From assembly GCF_965638725.1 (NCBI RefSeq), contig NC_134958.1, forward strand, positions 18,107,464 to 18,171,463: a stretch of DNA of 64,000 nt. The letters run 5' to 3'. Position numbers and translations under genes: made by a program. A model generated the notes under the pieces. It had not been told where the DNA came from and ran no database searches. It saw only the letters and a list, made by a program, of their open reading frames with translations. This DNA is from Aptenodytes patagonicus (Eukaryota; Chordata; Aves; Sphenisciformes; Spheniscidae). This document shows, in pieces, positions 14,021 through 27,800 of this stretch. Numbering within the stretch: the stretch's first letter is position 1; the number at the start of each line of letters is the position of its first letter.

Positions 14021-17000
14021 AGGATATGCTTAGTAACAGTGTTTAATACAAGATTTCATTCCCAGGACAGAGATTTGGTGTGGATTTGAGGAGTATAGCA
14101 GCTCTGAAGCAATCTTGCTTCTGAACGAGAAACAAGCAATCCCATCTCCATGCACTCTCCCTGATGTGTTGAAAAGGCATCTCTCTTGGCTTTTAGAGTA
14201 TGACTTTTGAGGCCTATTTTAAGATTTGACTAAACCAAAAGGGTGCATTTGCCCTTGCACTGAAGTGATATTTTTGTGGTAGCTGGTATCACTCATTCTA
14301 GAGAGTAACGTCAATTGCTTGATGTCATTTCACTCTTGGCGATGGAGGGGGGGCGGAAATTAAATCCTATGTCATTCCAGAACAGAATCTGCTCTGTGCA
14401 ACACTCATTCTCTTCAGTTGCTTCAGTAACCAGGCACTCAGGAATATACTACCATTTTGCTGGGGCAGGAAAAGACGAAGCTAACTAGCACTTTGGAGAC
14501 TCCCTAGAAAGACAGGCTAACCAGTAAAGTACAGCAGATGACCTTCTGATTTTGAAGGGCACGGCAGGTGACAGAAAGTCCACCCAAGTACCTTTGTTTC
14601 TGTCTAATGCATGAAGGCAGTAATATGTGGAGGGCTGTGTGGGAATCTTATTTTCTTTATTATTCTTTCTCTCGCATAAAGATCAGCTATTTCACTGAAC
14701 GCCACACACAGCTACTCCTTCTGGGAGGTTCTTATAATACTGTTTAGATAGATGCTGTCCTGGTGGAACTTGTACTTCTCACCCTATGTTATAGTATAGA
14801 GGGAGAAAAAAGTGCTATTTAGAAATACTTTTCTCAATGTTTTTGGAATAGTTGAGCACCAAAAAAAGACATAGAGGCTGAATTTTTTGTACCTTGGTAG
14901 CTGTTTATACTGGTTTAATGCAGACAACACACTGATAACTTCATAGTCTTGCGTTTCATACAATTTGAGGCAGGTAACACCTTGATTTTGGAATTGCAGC
15001 TAATGTTTCATCCAGGCTCCCTACTTCTACCTAAACATTCACTCTTTTGGAGCCTACACTTCAAAAATTCCTGTCACTTCCTCTTCCTCCTCAGGGAATT
15101 TTCATATACAGACATACCGCTATCACCACCAACAATACAGATGTTGTCTTGTTTCCCCTCCTCCTTCTTTCCTCCTATGTTCTCTTGCTTTCTGATATGC
15201 TAATTTTATTTCTCTAATCAGTTTAGAACTCCTAAAGTCAGCACTTACAGGTCTACAGGTCTCTCCCTTATGTAGAAGATGAGCTTTCTCCAAGTTTTGT
15301 TACCATAACCACTTCAGAAGTGCCTGCCCTGTCACAAATGCTTTGTGAGAACAAGAGTTGTTTTCACCTGGCTTTTGATGCACTTTGTTTCTTCCTTAGT
15401 ATGAAATGCTGTAATGACTTCATATTCCCTGTGATTGAGGATTTCTGGGTGCTACAGAGTCTCTTTGCATGAGACCAGTGCTCTTCTGCATGGCAGGATG
15501 CCTAAGGAGTCCCTTCCAAAGGCCCGTAAGAGATCTGTCCCTGTGATTCTCCCAAAGATAGGCACAGTATGTTTGTGGAGAATTGAGGTGACATTGTCGC
15601 TGTTGTCTGTTGCTAGTCTGTAGTGCAACTAAGGTTTACATCAACTGTTAGTTAGAACCCCAAGATATGCAAGGTCTTCTACATTTATTCCTACGCTTCC
15701 TTCCTTCTTCAGCAGCTTATCCAGAGGATCAGACCACATAGTGATCCCAGGGGATCATTCTCCTGTCATTCCTAAAACCTCAACTGAATGAAGCTCTTTC
15801 TGTGGACGCAGGCTCTTAACACAGTGAGATGGAATGATCAAAGTCTATACATAAGAATATGAATTCTCTATCTCTGTTTATCTGCTAAAATATGAATTTG
15901 CTGTTCAATTTTTACTGGAATTACTATCTCACTAAATCCCCCGGAGAACCCTGCAGTGTCATGCTAAGATAAGCACTTGGCTATCACTCACAACAAATCC
16001 AAACTGGAACAACTGGAAAGCAGAGATGACTCTTCTACAGTCACTGCAAGAAAAATACCTTACTGGAGAAAATGGAAATGAACCCAAAAAGCCCTGTGGT
16101 CCTGTGTTAGACAACATCATTTGACATTCTGGACTACTGTGGTCAAGCATCTAGATCTGCACACCCACCAGAACAGTGTCGCCACTCATGGTTAGTGTTA
16201 CAAAACTATTATGTTGGGTTGTGAGCCGTTTGTTGGTTGGTTTTTGTTTTTTTTTTTTTTTTAAAGAAGATGTTGCTATACTTGTGACAGTAAGTACTGC
16301 TATGACCACATTATGAAAATCTTAGCTAAATCTAACCACTGTACTCAGGTGAAAGAATTTCACTAAATTCTTCAAGGATTAGATCCTGTGAACCCTTAAC
16401 ACACAAAGGTAGATGACGTATAAAAGAAAAACTTGCAAGGTCAGCCCTCTCTTGTAGAAACGTTTTAGGAATAAAACCAGCAAATTTCAATCTTTGAAAA
16501 TGATCGGGATGGTTATGGTACAACTTACTTGGGGAGAGGAACTTCTGCAAAGGTTGTAGTTGACAAGCACGTCTGTGACGGGGATCTCTCAGAAAGTAAA
16601 AGGAAAGACAGAAGTCTGGAAATAACGCTACCTGGTGACATGCTGACAAATATTCCTAATATCAATGTACAAAACGAAGTTCAAAAACTACTTCATTCAA
16701 TTAATAGAATAGAAATATTCAACCTTTTAAGTAATAAAACATAACAAGTTATTCCTATGTGGCTGAACCTTCATTACTATGTCTGTAACTAGAAGGGCTA
16801 TTTTCTGAAGGAAATTTCATGTTAATAGTTCAAAACAGACAACTATCCGAAGATACTCCTCCATGCACCTACAACTGGTAGTCCAGGTGGGTATCAGTGG
16901 ATGTCTGCATTGCAGAAGTACTGCTATTTGAAAATCCTTATCTAGACTCCAAACCTCACACTGGTTATAATTGACATATTTCTCCAGTCCAAGACTTTTT

Positions 17001-18216
17001 GTATACCTTTTTTGCCAACTTTCCTTTCCTCTTCATTTACTTCTATTTCAAAAGAAAGTGATCCCTTCATGCACAAGTATACTTCAGAGTATATATCTCC
17101 AGCAATATTTCATGCAACCTTATCATCTGAGAACAATGACACTTCTTCCTTGTCATCCCTACCTACAGGGCTTCTAGTTCTCCCTCTTTCGCTTAGCTGG
17201 AAGTACCTACTAATCCCAGAGTTTTCCATACCAGTCTCTGCTCAGCTCTAACTTACTCCTCTTGAAGTGCAAGTCACCTTCCTCTGCTGCAGCAGGTGAA
17301 TGAAGACAGTACGTACTGCAACAAAAAAGGAAAGGAATGTCATGTACTCAAATGACAGTGCATTTACCTACCAGCATCAGAAAAAAACAGTTCATTCTAT
17401 ATGTGTTTTTACCAGTTGTATGAGACCTTTCTTCTGGAAAATAGTATCATTAGCCAAGATGAGACTTAAGTTCAGACAAAACCGAGAACTGGAATGAAAG
17501 CCCTCTTCCATGGATGCCATGATAAAGCCTAAGTGCTGCATGTTCAGCTCCCGCAGGCAGCACGAGCCTAAGGCACTGAACCCTTCAAGAAACACATGGT
17601 GCTTTCTTGAGCTGCTTTTCACACAGCTCTCAAAGCAAAATGGGTCCTCACGAAAAAACCAACACAAACTTACATTTTAATGCTCTCCCCAGTAGACTAA
17701 AAGCATTTGTAAGTATCCAAAGTACTTATAATGAACATTTGACTCAGCAATTGCATGTTTTCTGGAGTGTGAACTAGTGAATTCTGATTTTGCTTTCAGC
17801 TCTTCCTCTTAACTTGCACAGTGCATGTGACTGCATCAGTGCTTTATTTTCTCCAGCTATAAGAACTACCATTATGTCTCTTGCACTAATGTTGCAAGGC
17901 TTTAATTGCCTCACAGGAGTGCCAAAAGATACTGCATAGAAAGGTTCTTGCTTGCAAGAAGTATGTTATTCCTTTTGTTTATATCTACATTAAAATAAAA
18001 ATATTTCAAGCAAATATTTCTTCCTTAGGAGGCTTATAGTAAGGTATTAGTTTGTACTAATAGTAACGTACTATTACAGACGTAATAGAGGCCAATGTAT
18101 CATACTGATATTATACTCCATCTTTGCTGAGATGCATGGATTAGCCCTAGAATGGAAGCTCTAATTCTTTCTAAAAAAAATCTGACTTCTGGAAACATGT
18201 CTGCTTCTTGTATCAT

Positions 18217-18277
18217 GTACGGATAAGCACAAACATACAACTGTCACGTACGGATAAGCACAAACATACAACTGTTC
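18217..18277. repeat. 31-bp tandem duplication next to the CR1 end
   Basis: Two copies with period 31 (18217-18247 and 18248-18277) of a unit starting GTACGGATAAGCACAAACAT and ending CAACTGT. The core is identical; the copies differ only at the ends. The second copy runs directly into the CR1 3' terminus. Confidence 0.9.
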
Positions 18278-18965
18278 GTAGGATCACAGAACAATTCAGG
18301 TTGGAAAGAATGTCAGAGGTCTCTTGTCCAACATCCTGCTCAAACCAGGGTCATCAGTGAGGCCTGATCAGGTTGCTCAGGGCATTATCCAGTCTGGTCT
18401 TAAAAACCTCCAAGGACGGAGATCACACAATCTCTCTGGGCTACCTGTTCCCATGTATGATTGTCCCTGTGAGGCAAAAGATTTTGTTTATATCCAGTCT
18501 GAACCTCTTATTTCATATGCCTATTGTCTCTCATTCTCTGCCACGTATCACTACGACAAGTCTGGCTCCACTTCCTTGAAGACCTCCTTGTAAGCACTGG
18601 AAGGCTGCTGTTTAGGAACCCCCAAAGCCTCCCCTTCTGCAGGCTGAGCAAGCCCCACTCCCTCACTCTCTCCTCACAGAGCCTGGCCTCCAGCCCCAAC
18701 CACTTTGGTGGCCTCTGCAGAACTCCAGTTCATTAATATCTTCCTTGTACCAGGGGGGACCAAAACTGGATGCGGTCTACTGAATGATGAGTAGAGGGGG
18801 ATAATTACTTCCCTTGATCTACTGGCTGCATTCTTGTTCATACAGACCAGGATGCTCCTGGCTATCTTTGTTGCCAGGGTACATGGCTGGTGCACATGCA
18901 GCTTGCTGTCCACCAGGAGCTCTGGGCCTTCTTGGCAGGGCTGCTCCCCAGCCTCCATCATTGAA
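18275..18965 (-). mobile_element. CR1 LINE, 5'-truncated copy, minus orientation
   Basis: The left end (GGATCACAGAACAATTCAGG then TTGGAAAGAATG) is the complement of the well-known avian CR1 3' terminus. The body continues with CR1 3'-region phrases such as CCAACATCCTGCTCAAACC, GGTTGCTCAGGGC, CTCTGGGCTACCTGTTCCC and CACCAGGAGCTCTGGGCC. It is therefore inserted pointing left, retains only the 3' part of the element (about 0.7 kb), and carries many mutations and no intact reverse transcriptase. CR1 of this kind supports a sauropsid, probably avian, source. Confidence 0.85.
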
Positions 18966-20799
18966 ATGGCTTAAAGCATGAAAGCATTGCCTTGTTTATT
19001 TAAACCCAGATTACAAGGGAAACGGATATAAAAAATCTGCAAAAGCACCTAAAACTTGATGTGTTCAAGGGCAACAACCAAGATTTTGTTCTGGACAAAA
19101 CCAGGATCTTCTGTATTTCTGTGAGCTGGTAGCCTGGAACAGATCACTTCGTGATAGATTTCTCTACCTTCAGCACAGGAATATAAACTGGAAGAGGTTT
19201 AAACCATGGTATTTTCACAAATTATTTCTTAGCAAATGTTCTTATCAGAACAGCTAGAGAGATGGTAGAATTATGCTTCTTGAAGTGGTTCCTCATGTTC
19301 ACAGCCTTAAGCAAAGGTCACTTTTTAAAGACCCAGCTCTTGTTTAAATTCATGTCCAGTCTCCAACCTGAACTGGCATTAACCAAGTAACTACAAAAAA
19401 TGCTTTTCGAGATTCTTCCTCAGAATCATGTCTTTGACCAAAAGAGCTGAGCAGCTATGGCCTTTTCAAGAACACTTTTCCTTTACGATCAGAGGATCAA
19501 GGAGAAGCAATAATGCAGCTGCTGATTAGAGGCAACACTGCATTTTTAAAAATAGCTTTAGATCTTTCCAAGTGCAGATAAGGGCTAAACTACCAGAGAA
19601 TTTAGGTTTAGGAAGCCTGACAATCAAGGTTTACAAGGACAAGTCTGCAGCCTGAAATCCTAGGAGCCTAAAGCGGAGTAAGGACAGTGGCTTCCCCTTT
19701 AGTAGTTTAGTACCCATAGAACAACATATGGAAAGAAAAGCTCTTTCATCCTTGTCTGTCCCATATGGAGGAGAATCTGGACTATACAGTGATAAATTGC
19801 AATCTTATGCTTTAACATAAACTTCAATCTTATGCTTTTCAACATACAGATAACCAGCACGTACTGTATTTTTACTTAAGTGGCAATAAAGAAATACACT
19901 AAAATTCCTCCCTTTTAAAATTACCTTACGTGGAAATACTATTGCTTACACACAACCACATAAAACTATGATAGAAGTTGTTTCTGTTTTTCGGTTCTGC
20001 TGGTTAAGTAATGAGGGATTCTTGGGTAACAGGCATAATACACGAAATACCTTTTCTGCAAACAGATTTCCCAGCCTCTCCTGGGAGATTATAGGGTGGC
20101 CTTGACCAGGTAATACAACTGAAACACTACTTGCATTTTTTACCTAAACTGGTCACAGTAATTTAAGACTTTTCTTAAACATCACTGCAATGCACGTTAT
20201 CTCTGTACTATGAACATTGTATGACCTTGTCTTTATTTAAATTTCTTTTCTTGTATGCCCTCACTAGCACGCAACAACCATCAAAACAACAGTGAGGATG
20301 CAAAGTATGTAAATCTGAAAGCGCAGACTGCTAGTTGAGGCAAAATGAGCCAGTCTGCCTTTCCAAGATGCAGCTCCAAACGCAGCATTCCCTTCCTCTC
20401 CCCCACACCCATCCCTTTTGTTATGGCAATACAAAAAACCCCCACGTATTCAAGAAATTGTTCAAAAAGGGGAGAACAGACTGTGCTATAATGTCTCATG
20501 CTGTTTATCCCAACAAAAATCAAATATTCTTAATTGAGCAGCTTTTTCCCTCCAGACCTCATGATGAAGGGAACGGGAAAGGAGTGGATCAAAACCTCTG
20601 ATCCATTTGCTAGGCTGGAGGCATAAAATCAGAAACAAATACAAACTCTTAGCGGTGCTGCATTATATGAGGTCTCTTCTCGCATTTCTTTTGACTCTAT
20701 TAAGGCAGACTCTTAAGCCTCCCGCCCTCCCACAAAACACGGACATTATGCGTATGTTGCATTGTCGGTCCCTGCATTACCGAAAGCAGACGTTAAGGC
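18966..20799. other. Non-coding DNA between the CR1 and the orphan CpG island
   Basis: No exon or repeat family recognised apart from an imperfect direct repeat near 19800-19849 (CAATCTTATGCTTT twice). Confidence 0.6.
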
Positions 20800-21890
20800 A
20801 CAGCTGAGGTGAGGCGGTCGGGATGGCGGGCTGAGCCGGAGAGCTCGCAGCCCTCCCGAGAGGGAGCTGATCGCGAGCCGGCAGCGCGAGGCACCCGCTG
20901 TCCCCAACGGCAGCCCGGCTCTGGGGAGACGCTGCCAGCTCTCCAACGGCTGACAGGAGGCGGTGGCGGCGCGGATCCTCCGCCGCCGCCTCCCCGCCAC
21001 AGCGGGCAGAACAGCGGCTCCGTGCCAGCGGGGACATGTGGGCGTGCGGCAGCCCGCTGTGCCGGAGCCCCTCGCCGCCGCCCGCGACCGCACCGGCGGC
21101 GACGCCATGCCGCTGGGGCTCCCCTTCACCCCGGCTCCCCGTCCCCTTGCGGGTAGCTCGGTTGCCAGGGGATGAGGATGAGGCGGGGGCAGCTGCTCGC
21201 GGGGCGGGCAGCCCCCAGCCCCGATTTCGAGGGGAGCAACGTCCGCGCTCGCGCGGGGCGGGGGTGGCCGCGGCGCCCCCTCAGCGCCCGCCCGGCCCCG
21301 CGGGCTCCCCGCTCCCCTGAGGGGACCCGCAGGGATGCTGCCGCCCCACCCCCGGCGGAGCCGCCGGTCCCCGCGACGGCGACGACACCGGCCGCCGGTC
21401 CCCCGCCCTGCGCCCCCGCTCCTTACCCCTGCAGGCAGCGGCGGGGCCGGTCCCCACCCCGCGCCGCGGCGGGGACACGGGGGCAGCTGCAGCCGCTCTT
21501 TTGTATGCCTGCCTCGGCGCCACACACCGAGACGGCTGGTCGGCCCTGGAAGCTGCGTGCGAGAATACCGCCGGCCGCCCGGGAACCTGCATGGCGCATA
21601 GCCCGGCCGCCGCGGCGCCTCAAGGGGGGCCGGGCCCGCGTGGCGGGCGGCCCGAAGTCCCCCGCCTCTCCTCAGCATCGCCTTAGCGCCCCCGCTCCGT
21701 CCCGCTGCCCCCGCCGCTCTGTTGCCCCCGGCCCTGCCTGCCAGCCTTCGTGCCCCGAAGCGCGGGCGTTGCTCTCCGCTCGCAGGGTCCTGGTCGGCCT
21801 GCTCCCACCGCGGTTGGAAGAGGTAATGGCAGAACTCCGTGCGCTGCCTCACAGAGGGCCGGTGAGGTGATGCCATGTTTGTACACCCCT
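20800..21890. promoter_or_regulatory. CpG island, orphan promoter candidate
   Basis: About 1.1 kb of very GC- and CpG-rich sequence with abrupt borders. No conserved protein exon recognised in either strand. Open frames of 376 codons (minus) and 232 codons (plus) run through it but have the Ala/Gly/Pro/Arg composition expected from GC-rich DNA by chance. Plausible splice donors exist leftward (TTTCG|GTAATG near 20780 on the minus strand) and rightward (CCG|GTGAGG near 21860), so orientation is unresolved. A leftward gene would have the AT-rich 1-20.8 kb block as intron 1; a rightward transcript would converge on the MCEE 3' end. Confidence 0.6.
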
Positions 21891-24800
21891 GAGTTTCTCA
21901 CAAAATGGCACAAAAAGTGGGTGGCTTGGTGATATGGACTAACTTGTCAAATATGCTCTGCCACAGATACCGAAGGCTGGAAGCCCAGCTTTGCACCAGC
22001 TTCACACGTGCCCGTGGAGGAGCTGGCCGAGACCTGGACACTGAGGAGAGCTGGCTGCAGGTCATGTCACTCCTGCACCCCCAGCCTGCAGGATGGAGCA
22101 ACCCTTTGGTCCAGCTACCCTTCAGGAGCCCCTCAAGCAGCAGTGGTATGCAGGTATGTTTGTTGGAGGCCTCCAGTCCTGCTGTGACGCATAGTGAGGC
22201 CACCCTGCACCAGCGGTCTGTACACCTAGGGACCCTGCTTCGGTGGTGGGCCATAGCATATGTTGTTTTCTGTGAATCTTCCATGCTATTTCTCTGTGAA
22301 GCGCATTCCTGAATGCTAGCTATGTAATTCTGCTAGTTAATGACCTCAGGTTTCCCTGTTGCTTGAGGTGCTCCAGTGCAACAAAAATCAAATTAAACAC
22401 CAAAAGTTTGAACATTTCAGCAGGAGACAGCACTGGACTTAGTCACATTCCATCATACAGCCAGATTTATGAGATCAAATCATGATTTTTATGTCTTTGT
22501 GCAGATAATAAATAGATCCCCTCATAAAGATTAAAAATGGAAGATGCGATGTGTAATATTTAAAAGCTCAGTGAAGCGGGTTTCTCCAAGAACATTTGAT
22601 GAACATAGTTGGTTCCTCAGGCCTTTTATTAGAAACTACTAGATCTTTCTACCGCAGCTAGGTGGTGGTGATTACTTTGTATATAAAGGAACATATGTGA
22701 GCTCAAGTGCTCTTAGGCCAATTATGACAGGACTTGCTCATAAGTATGCAAATTTGAGACTTTTAGCTATTCCTGTGTGTAAAAAGTAATCTTATGATAG
22801 CAAAAGTGAAAAGCTGTCTTAATGTCATGATATTGCATTCCAATCAAGTAGATATCAGTGTTCACTATAATAGCTATGTGTCCAACTTGGTGTGCTTTTG
22901 TTTGCCCTGGGGTAGTTATACCAGTTGCTTAGCACTGAGTCAAATTCCATGTACACGCAAAGGCCCTTCATGGAAACACCATTTTGTGTTTTTTTAATTC
23001 TTGTTTTTTGTTTAGTTGTTAAGATTTCTGTTAAGATTCACTAACTACAGAGTAGCCATTTGCTACTAAGAGGCTATTTTCTATCATGGTTTTCTATGGT
23101 GACTTTTCTCATCTGTCCCTTTCTATATCCTAATTACCTGACTGAATTTGGTTCTCTTTTGAAGATAACGAGAACTCAAACATTATATAAACTGTAATGC
23201 ATGTATGTTTTACACAGAACTACAGGAACTTACAGATAATCTGTAGATGGGTTGTTTAAACATTTGGCAAATCATGTTTTAATTCATATTATTAATTCTC
23301 AAAATTGTTAACTTGATGAAATAGCCTCATGTATATAAGGAAGTTTTCACTTTCTCAATCAATATACCAAAAGCAGTATTCCCAGCTTGACAGGGCAGAT
23401 ACGTGTTTTCGTTTTGAAGTTACTGCAGCTGCAAGTATTGTACTACAACTGACCTCTCAAAGACTGCAGGGGTCCCAAAGGAAGTGGGATGTATTTTTTA
23501 ATTTCCTAAATTTAAGTTCCTAACAAACATTCTCCTTCCACCTCATTTTGGAGGCAGTGACTCAGACAGATGGTTATTATAGAAAATTACATACCAAAAT
23601 GGAAGGTAAAAATAAGGTGCATGATATCAGTCCAATAATGCACTTCTCTACTACTCTTCAATTTCTGGAAATAATCTTTTCCATACAAGCCAGCCACACA
23701 TGCAGAAGTAGGATATTCCCCCTATTTAATGCAAACTGTGCATCATCACATATGCCTTCAGAGTACCCACAGTTACTAGTTACTTCAGAACTTTTCTTTT
23801 AAATCATGGTTTAAACCTATCTTTATTACTGAAAAAATGAAATGTTAGAAATAAGTAAAAATCTTCATTAAAGATCTATTTTATAGAAGATTTCAGTACT
23901 TATGTGCTATTTTTATGTTAACAAAGCATAACAGTTAAAAGATCGCTTTAGATTACACTTCAGATCACACCTAGAAAAGTCATGAAGTGCTTCAAAATGT
24001 ATCATTACTTTAAAATGTTTGAGAGAACTTTTCCTCACTTGTAAAACTATGCTATAAACTTTGCAGTTAACAATGCTGTTTAACAATGTGCAAGACAGTG
24101 CAAATGAACATGAAACTAGATAGATGACATCATTTTATAGATATTTAAGGATTATACCATCCCAGGAGGCAAACCTCCCTCCTTCACAATACGATAAATT
24201 TATGTTTCATAAAATGTTCAAACTGCTTTCAAAATGCTTATCAAAGGTGACAGATTTTGCATTCCTAAGAAGGTGAGGTCTTCCATTCTAAAATGTCAAC
24301 ATTGGGCCAATTAATTTATATATTGTTAGTTTTCATTTCCATATTAATCTTATATGATTCAATGTTCCAAGTTTAAACTGTCGGTTACCTTTCTGTGTCT
24401 AGTGCCACCCAGCACCCTTATGAGAAGCACCAGGGCTACCATTTTAGGGATTTCTTCTGTTTCACAGTCTAATAATTTGGCCAGCATGACAACTGCTTTG
24501 GTAAAAGAATCGAGTGTTTATTGAAACAATTAACTCTAGCTTTTTCTCTTAATTAAGGGTTCTTGAGTCCAACAAACCCAAGTCAGATCACTACAGGAAG
24601 AATTTCTTGTAAGGATAGAATCAAATGAAGCACCAAGGAAATGATTCAGAGCACCTACTGTAAGTACCTCAACTAGATATTGTAAACATCTCCATGTTTC
24701 CTGGTCTTTCTATGAGACTTCCTTGGTCACACCAACTTTCATTCATCTATCTTAGCAATAAAGTCCAAATCCAAGGACTGCCCTTAACAACAGACAGCAG

Positions 24801-27800
24801 TGCTTCTGCATGTGCATTAAGAAAGTAAACTCTAGTCTCAGCGTTAAACAGAGAAGTATTATCCACCCAGGAAGTGGTCTGCAGAAGCAAGTGCCATCTT
24901 CAGTTCCTCTTGTAATTCATTCACAGCTTTCTAAATTTTCAGGCTGCGTTAACTGTATTAAGCACTGTAGCTGTGGCATCATGATACAGTACATTCTTCC
25001 AAAACTTGTGATAAATTGAGTAAATATGGTAATAATGAAAGCAATTGAATTCAGAATGAAATACCCAGTGTGTTTTTTTTTTTTAATTCGGGTGAATTAA
25101 TTACAGTATAAGCATGCTGGGACCAGAGTTATTGCAGATTTGCAAAACTGTAAGGTTAGCTTCTAAAGGCATGTAGTTAGTTCTTTTCTCAGCTTTTTGA
25201 GTTTGCTTCTAGGTTTGTCTCGTCATACGGAATGGGATTCATTCCACAGCTTGTTCTCCTCCTCCCACCTAGGAGAGATTTGAGGGTTGCATAGAGGAAG
25301 TCAAAAAAGGTATTTTGCATCATTTAATTATGAGCCCTTTAGCTGCCTGAGTAATGTTGATGGAGTCCAGAAAAATGTGTCTTGTCTGCCTTAGGCAGCA
25401 TAAAATGGGAACATGGTTCCACTCAGAGGGGAAAAAAGGCACATGGAGAGATTGGAACGGGGAACTTGCACTTCATAAATGACCCAAGCGTGACAAAATT
25501 TACCGACAAAATATTAACACTTCATCTTCTGAAAAGCTTGACATTATCAGAAAAGAAGGTTTCATCGTACCTTTGGAAAAAAAAACCCCAACAAATACCC
25601 ATTGTCAAAGCCTAATTCCCTTCCGAGCTAATCAGGCTCCAGTTATTTGAATCACTGTTGTTCTTTCCAGAAGTTGCATACTGGTGCAACAGGGGTATAT
25701 CATTAAATGTCCCTCCACTGGAAGAAACAAATCACAGTTCTCTGTTGCTCCAGTTTCCATCCCTGAATTTCCACTGTTTTTCTAGATGTTATTCCCCTTT
25801 TATAATCATGGCAGTGACAAAGGGTAAGGCCCATATATCTAAACCCCCCCCCAAACCCTTAGACAGTCAGAACAAAGAATGACTTGTGAAGGCTCTCTTG
25901 TTTAAGGTGAAGGACTAGAAGTTTGTTACAAGTATAGGGGCTGATCCTGTTCCCACTGAAGTCTATGGGAGTTAGGCTTATGAACAGGAAACTTCTCTCA
26001 GTGCGTCTTAGCTGTCTTCAGATTCTTCAGCTGTCCAAGCTCTCTTGGCTATTCCTTCCAAGTCTAGAGCTCCAGAGGTGGAAATGCCCATATCTTGTAG
26101 CGCATACCCAGACAAGTAAGGGGGTCTGATCCCACCAAATGGTAAGAGCTTGTAATAAGCATGCCCCAGTTTTGGGTATTGACTAATTTTATAGACCTAA
26201 ACTGTCTTTTTTCTTTTTCTTTGTTAATATCTTCACTTCCACCTTAGGAGGAGTCAGATGAAATGTATAAACTGTGAATGAGATAAGAGCATGACTTAGT
26301 TATGATGAACAAAATACATCAGCTGACTTAGTGCTAGGCAACCCCACTGCAGTCAGTCAGGAAAATTGCTGGTTACTAGCTAAAAGCATTACAAGTCTCT
26401 TTCTGCTAATAGGATGGGGAGCACGATGAGGCAAGTGGAGTAAGTATTGTTTACTCAAAATCTCCACTCCCTAGTACTATATCAAGCTACTACTCTGAGT
26501 GTATTGATAGATGTCATACACAAAATTCCATCTCCTTCAGACAGGACCAAGAAATGGAGTATGAACCTAGGGAGGACTGGCCTGTTTTCTGTTGCACCAA
26601 ACTAAGGGTATTAGGTTCAAAGACTTCTGTTCAATTATCTTGACATGTAACCAGCGAGGCTTCTAGTCTTGGCATTCCTATGCTAGTTTTGCAGAAAAGA
26701 TGCCTCCCCGTCTTTGAAAGAATGGAAAGACAAAAGCAGCTTTGCTAATAGAATGTCTCCTAGAATGGCAGAATCATATTTCAGGAATATCAAATCATCC
26801 TGCTTTTCCATCATGAGCCTTAGGATTTCTAAATTCAAGCAATTTAGAATTTAGATCACAAACTACCCTATAAACAGTAATTTGATGAAATGCAAGAACC
26901 CTGTGGAAGACTCTATTTTTCTTAAAATATGATGGAAGGAGTATTTATTTTGAGTACAAAACTCTTGTTTAAAAAAAATGCATGGCTTTGTGGAGTTTTT
27001 TTCAGAAGTAAAATTTGTGAGGAAGCATCAATGTCTTTAAAGCCCTGTTTAAATCTCAGGTCAACATTATAACTTGTATTTTGTTGGAGCAAACATGACA
27101 CAGAACACAAATAATTCCATTTCCATTAAATAAAAATTCTCCTAGACCAAAATGAACTTACTTCATATCAAGCTGAGACTATTCACTGTATATGTAGAGA
27201 TGTAGGAAAACATAAAATTCAGATTGTGGTTTAGCTAGGAAAAAATACGACTTTTAAGGATTAAGGAAACTAGCAAAAGAAACAGCAACTCTTCAATTTC
27301 TACAGCTGACGTGTCAAAACATACCTATAAAAGAAAGTATCAGGACAAACACTGCTTGCTTAACATACACCAGTAAAGCCAAGTCTGTCCACGAGTAAGT
27401 CAACAAACTGTGACTGCAGCCTATCAGAAACATAAGTATGCTGGCATGCTCTCTGATGTTAAAGACAGTGTACATAACCAAGTACATAACCAAGACTTAG
27501 ACGGCTTGTGTTTTCCACTGATTTTGTAAGTGCTTTTGCATAGGAAAACAGTATTTATAAAGTAAGTGAAAAGATTAATCACTATTTGTTCAGGTCTCTC
27601 CCAGATATCTTCCTATGGATAGAGCTTGAAAAACAAATAGTCAATACCTTAAAAAACTAAAATGCGACAAGTATGTTACAGTCTGAAATACATTTCAGGT
27701 ACTTTTCTCGCATTATCTGCATATCCACAGAGTTCATAAAACAACTAAATGATGATTTATGCATGGTAACTTTCTTGGCAGTAATTGTTATGCCAAGGAA

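Larger units (their letters stand above)
1..18216. other. AT-rich non-coding DNA, no gene recognised
   Basis: Scanned in both strands. The longest open frames (130 codons at 2476-2868, 105 codons at 16332-16649 minus) have no family features and no exon-like splice context. Contains only the simple repeats listed, several T/A runs and no CpG island. It may be intergenic or a long first intron of a gene starting at the 20.8-kb island. Confidence 0.6.

Noticed and set aside
21172-21870. 232-codon open frame on the plus strand in the same island
   Set aside because: Same reason; no domain, no splice evidence, low-complexity composition.
20746-21876. 376-codon open frame on the minus strand in the CpG island
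   Set aside because: Pro/Arg/Gly/Ala-rich, overlapped by equally long frames on the plus strand, no recognisable domain; explained by the scarcity of stop codons in GC-rich DNA.
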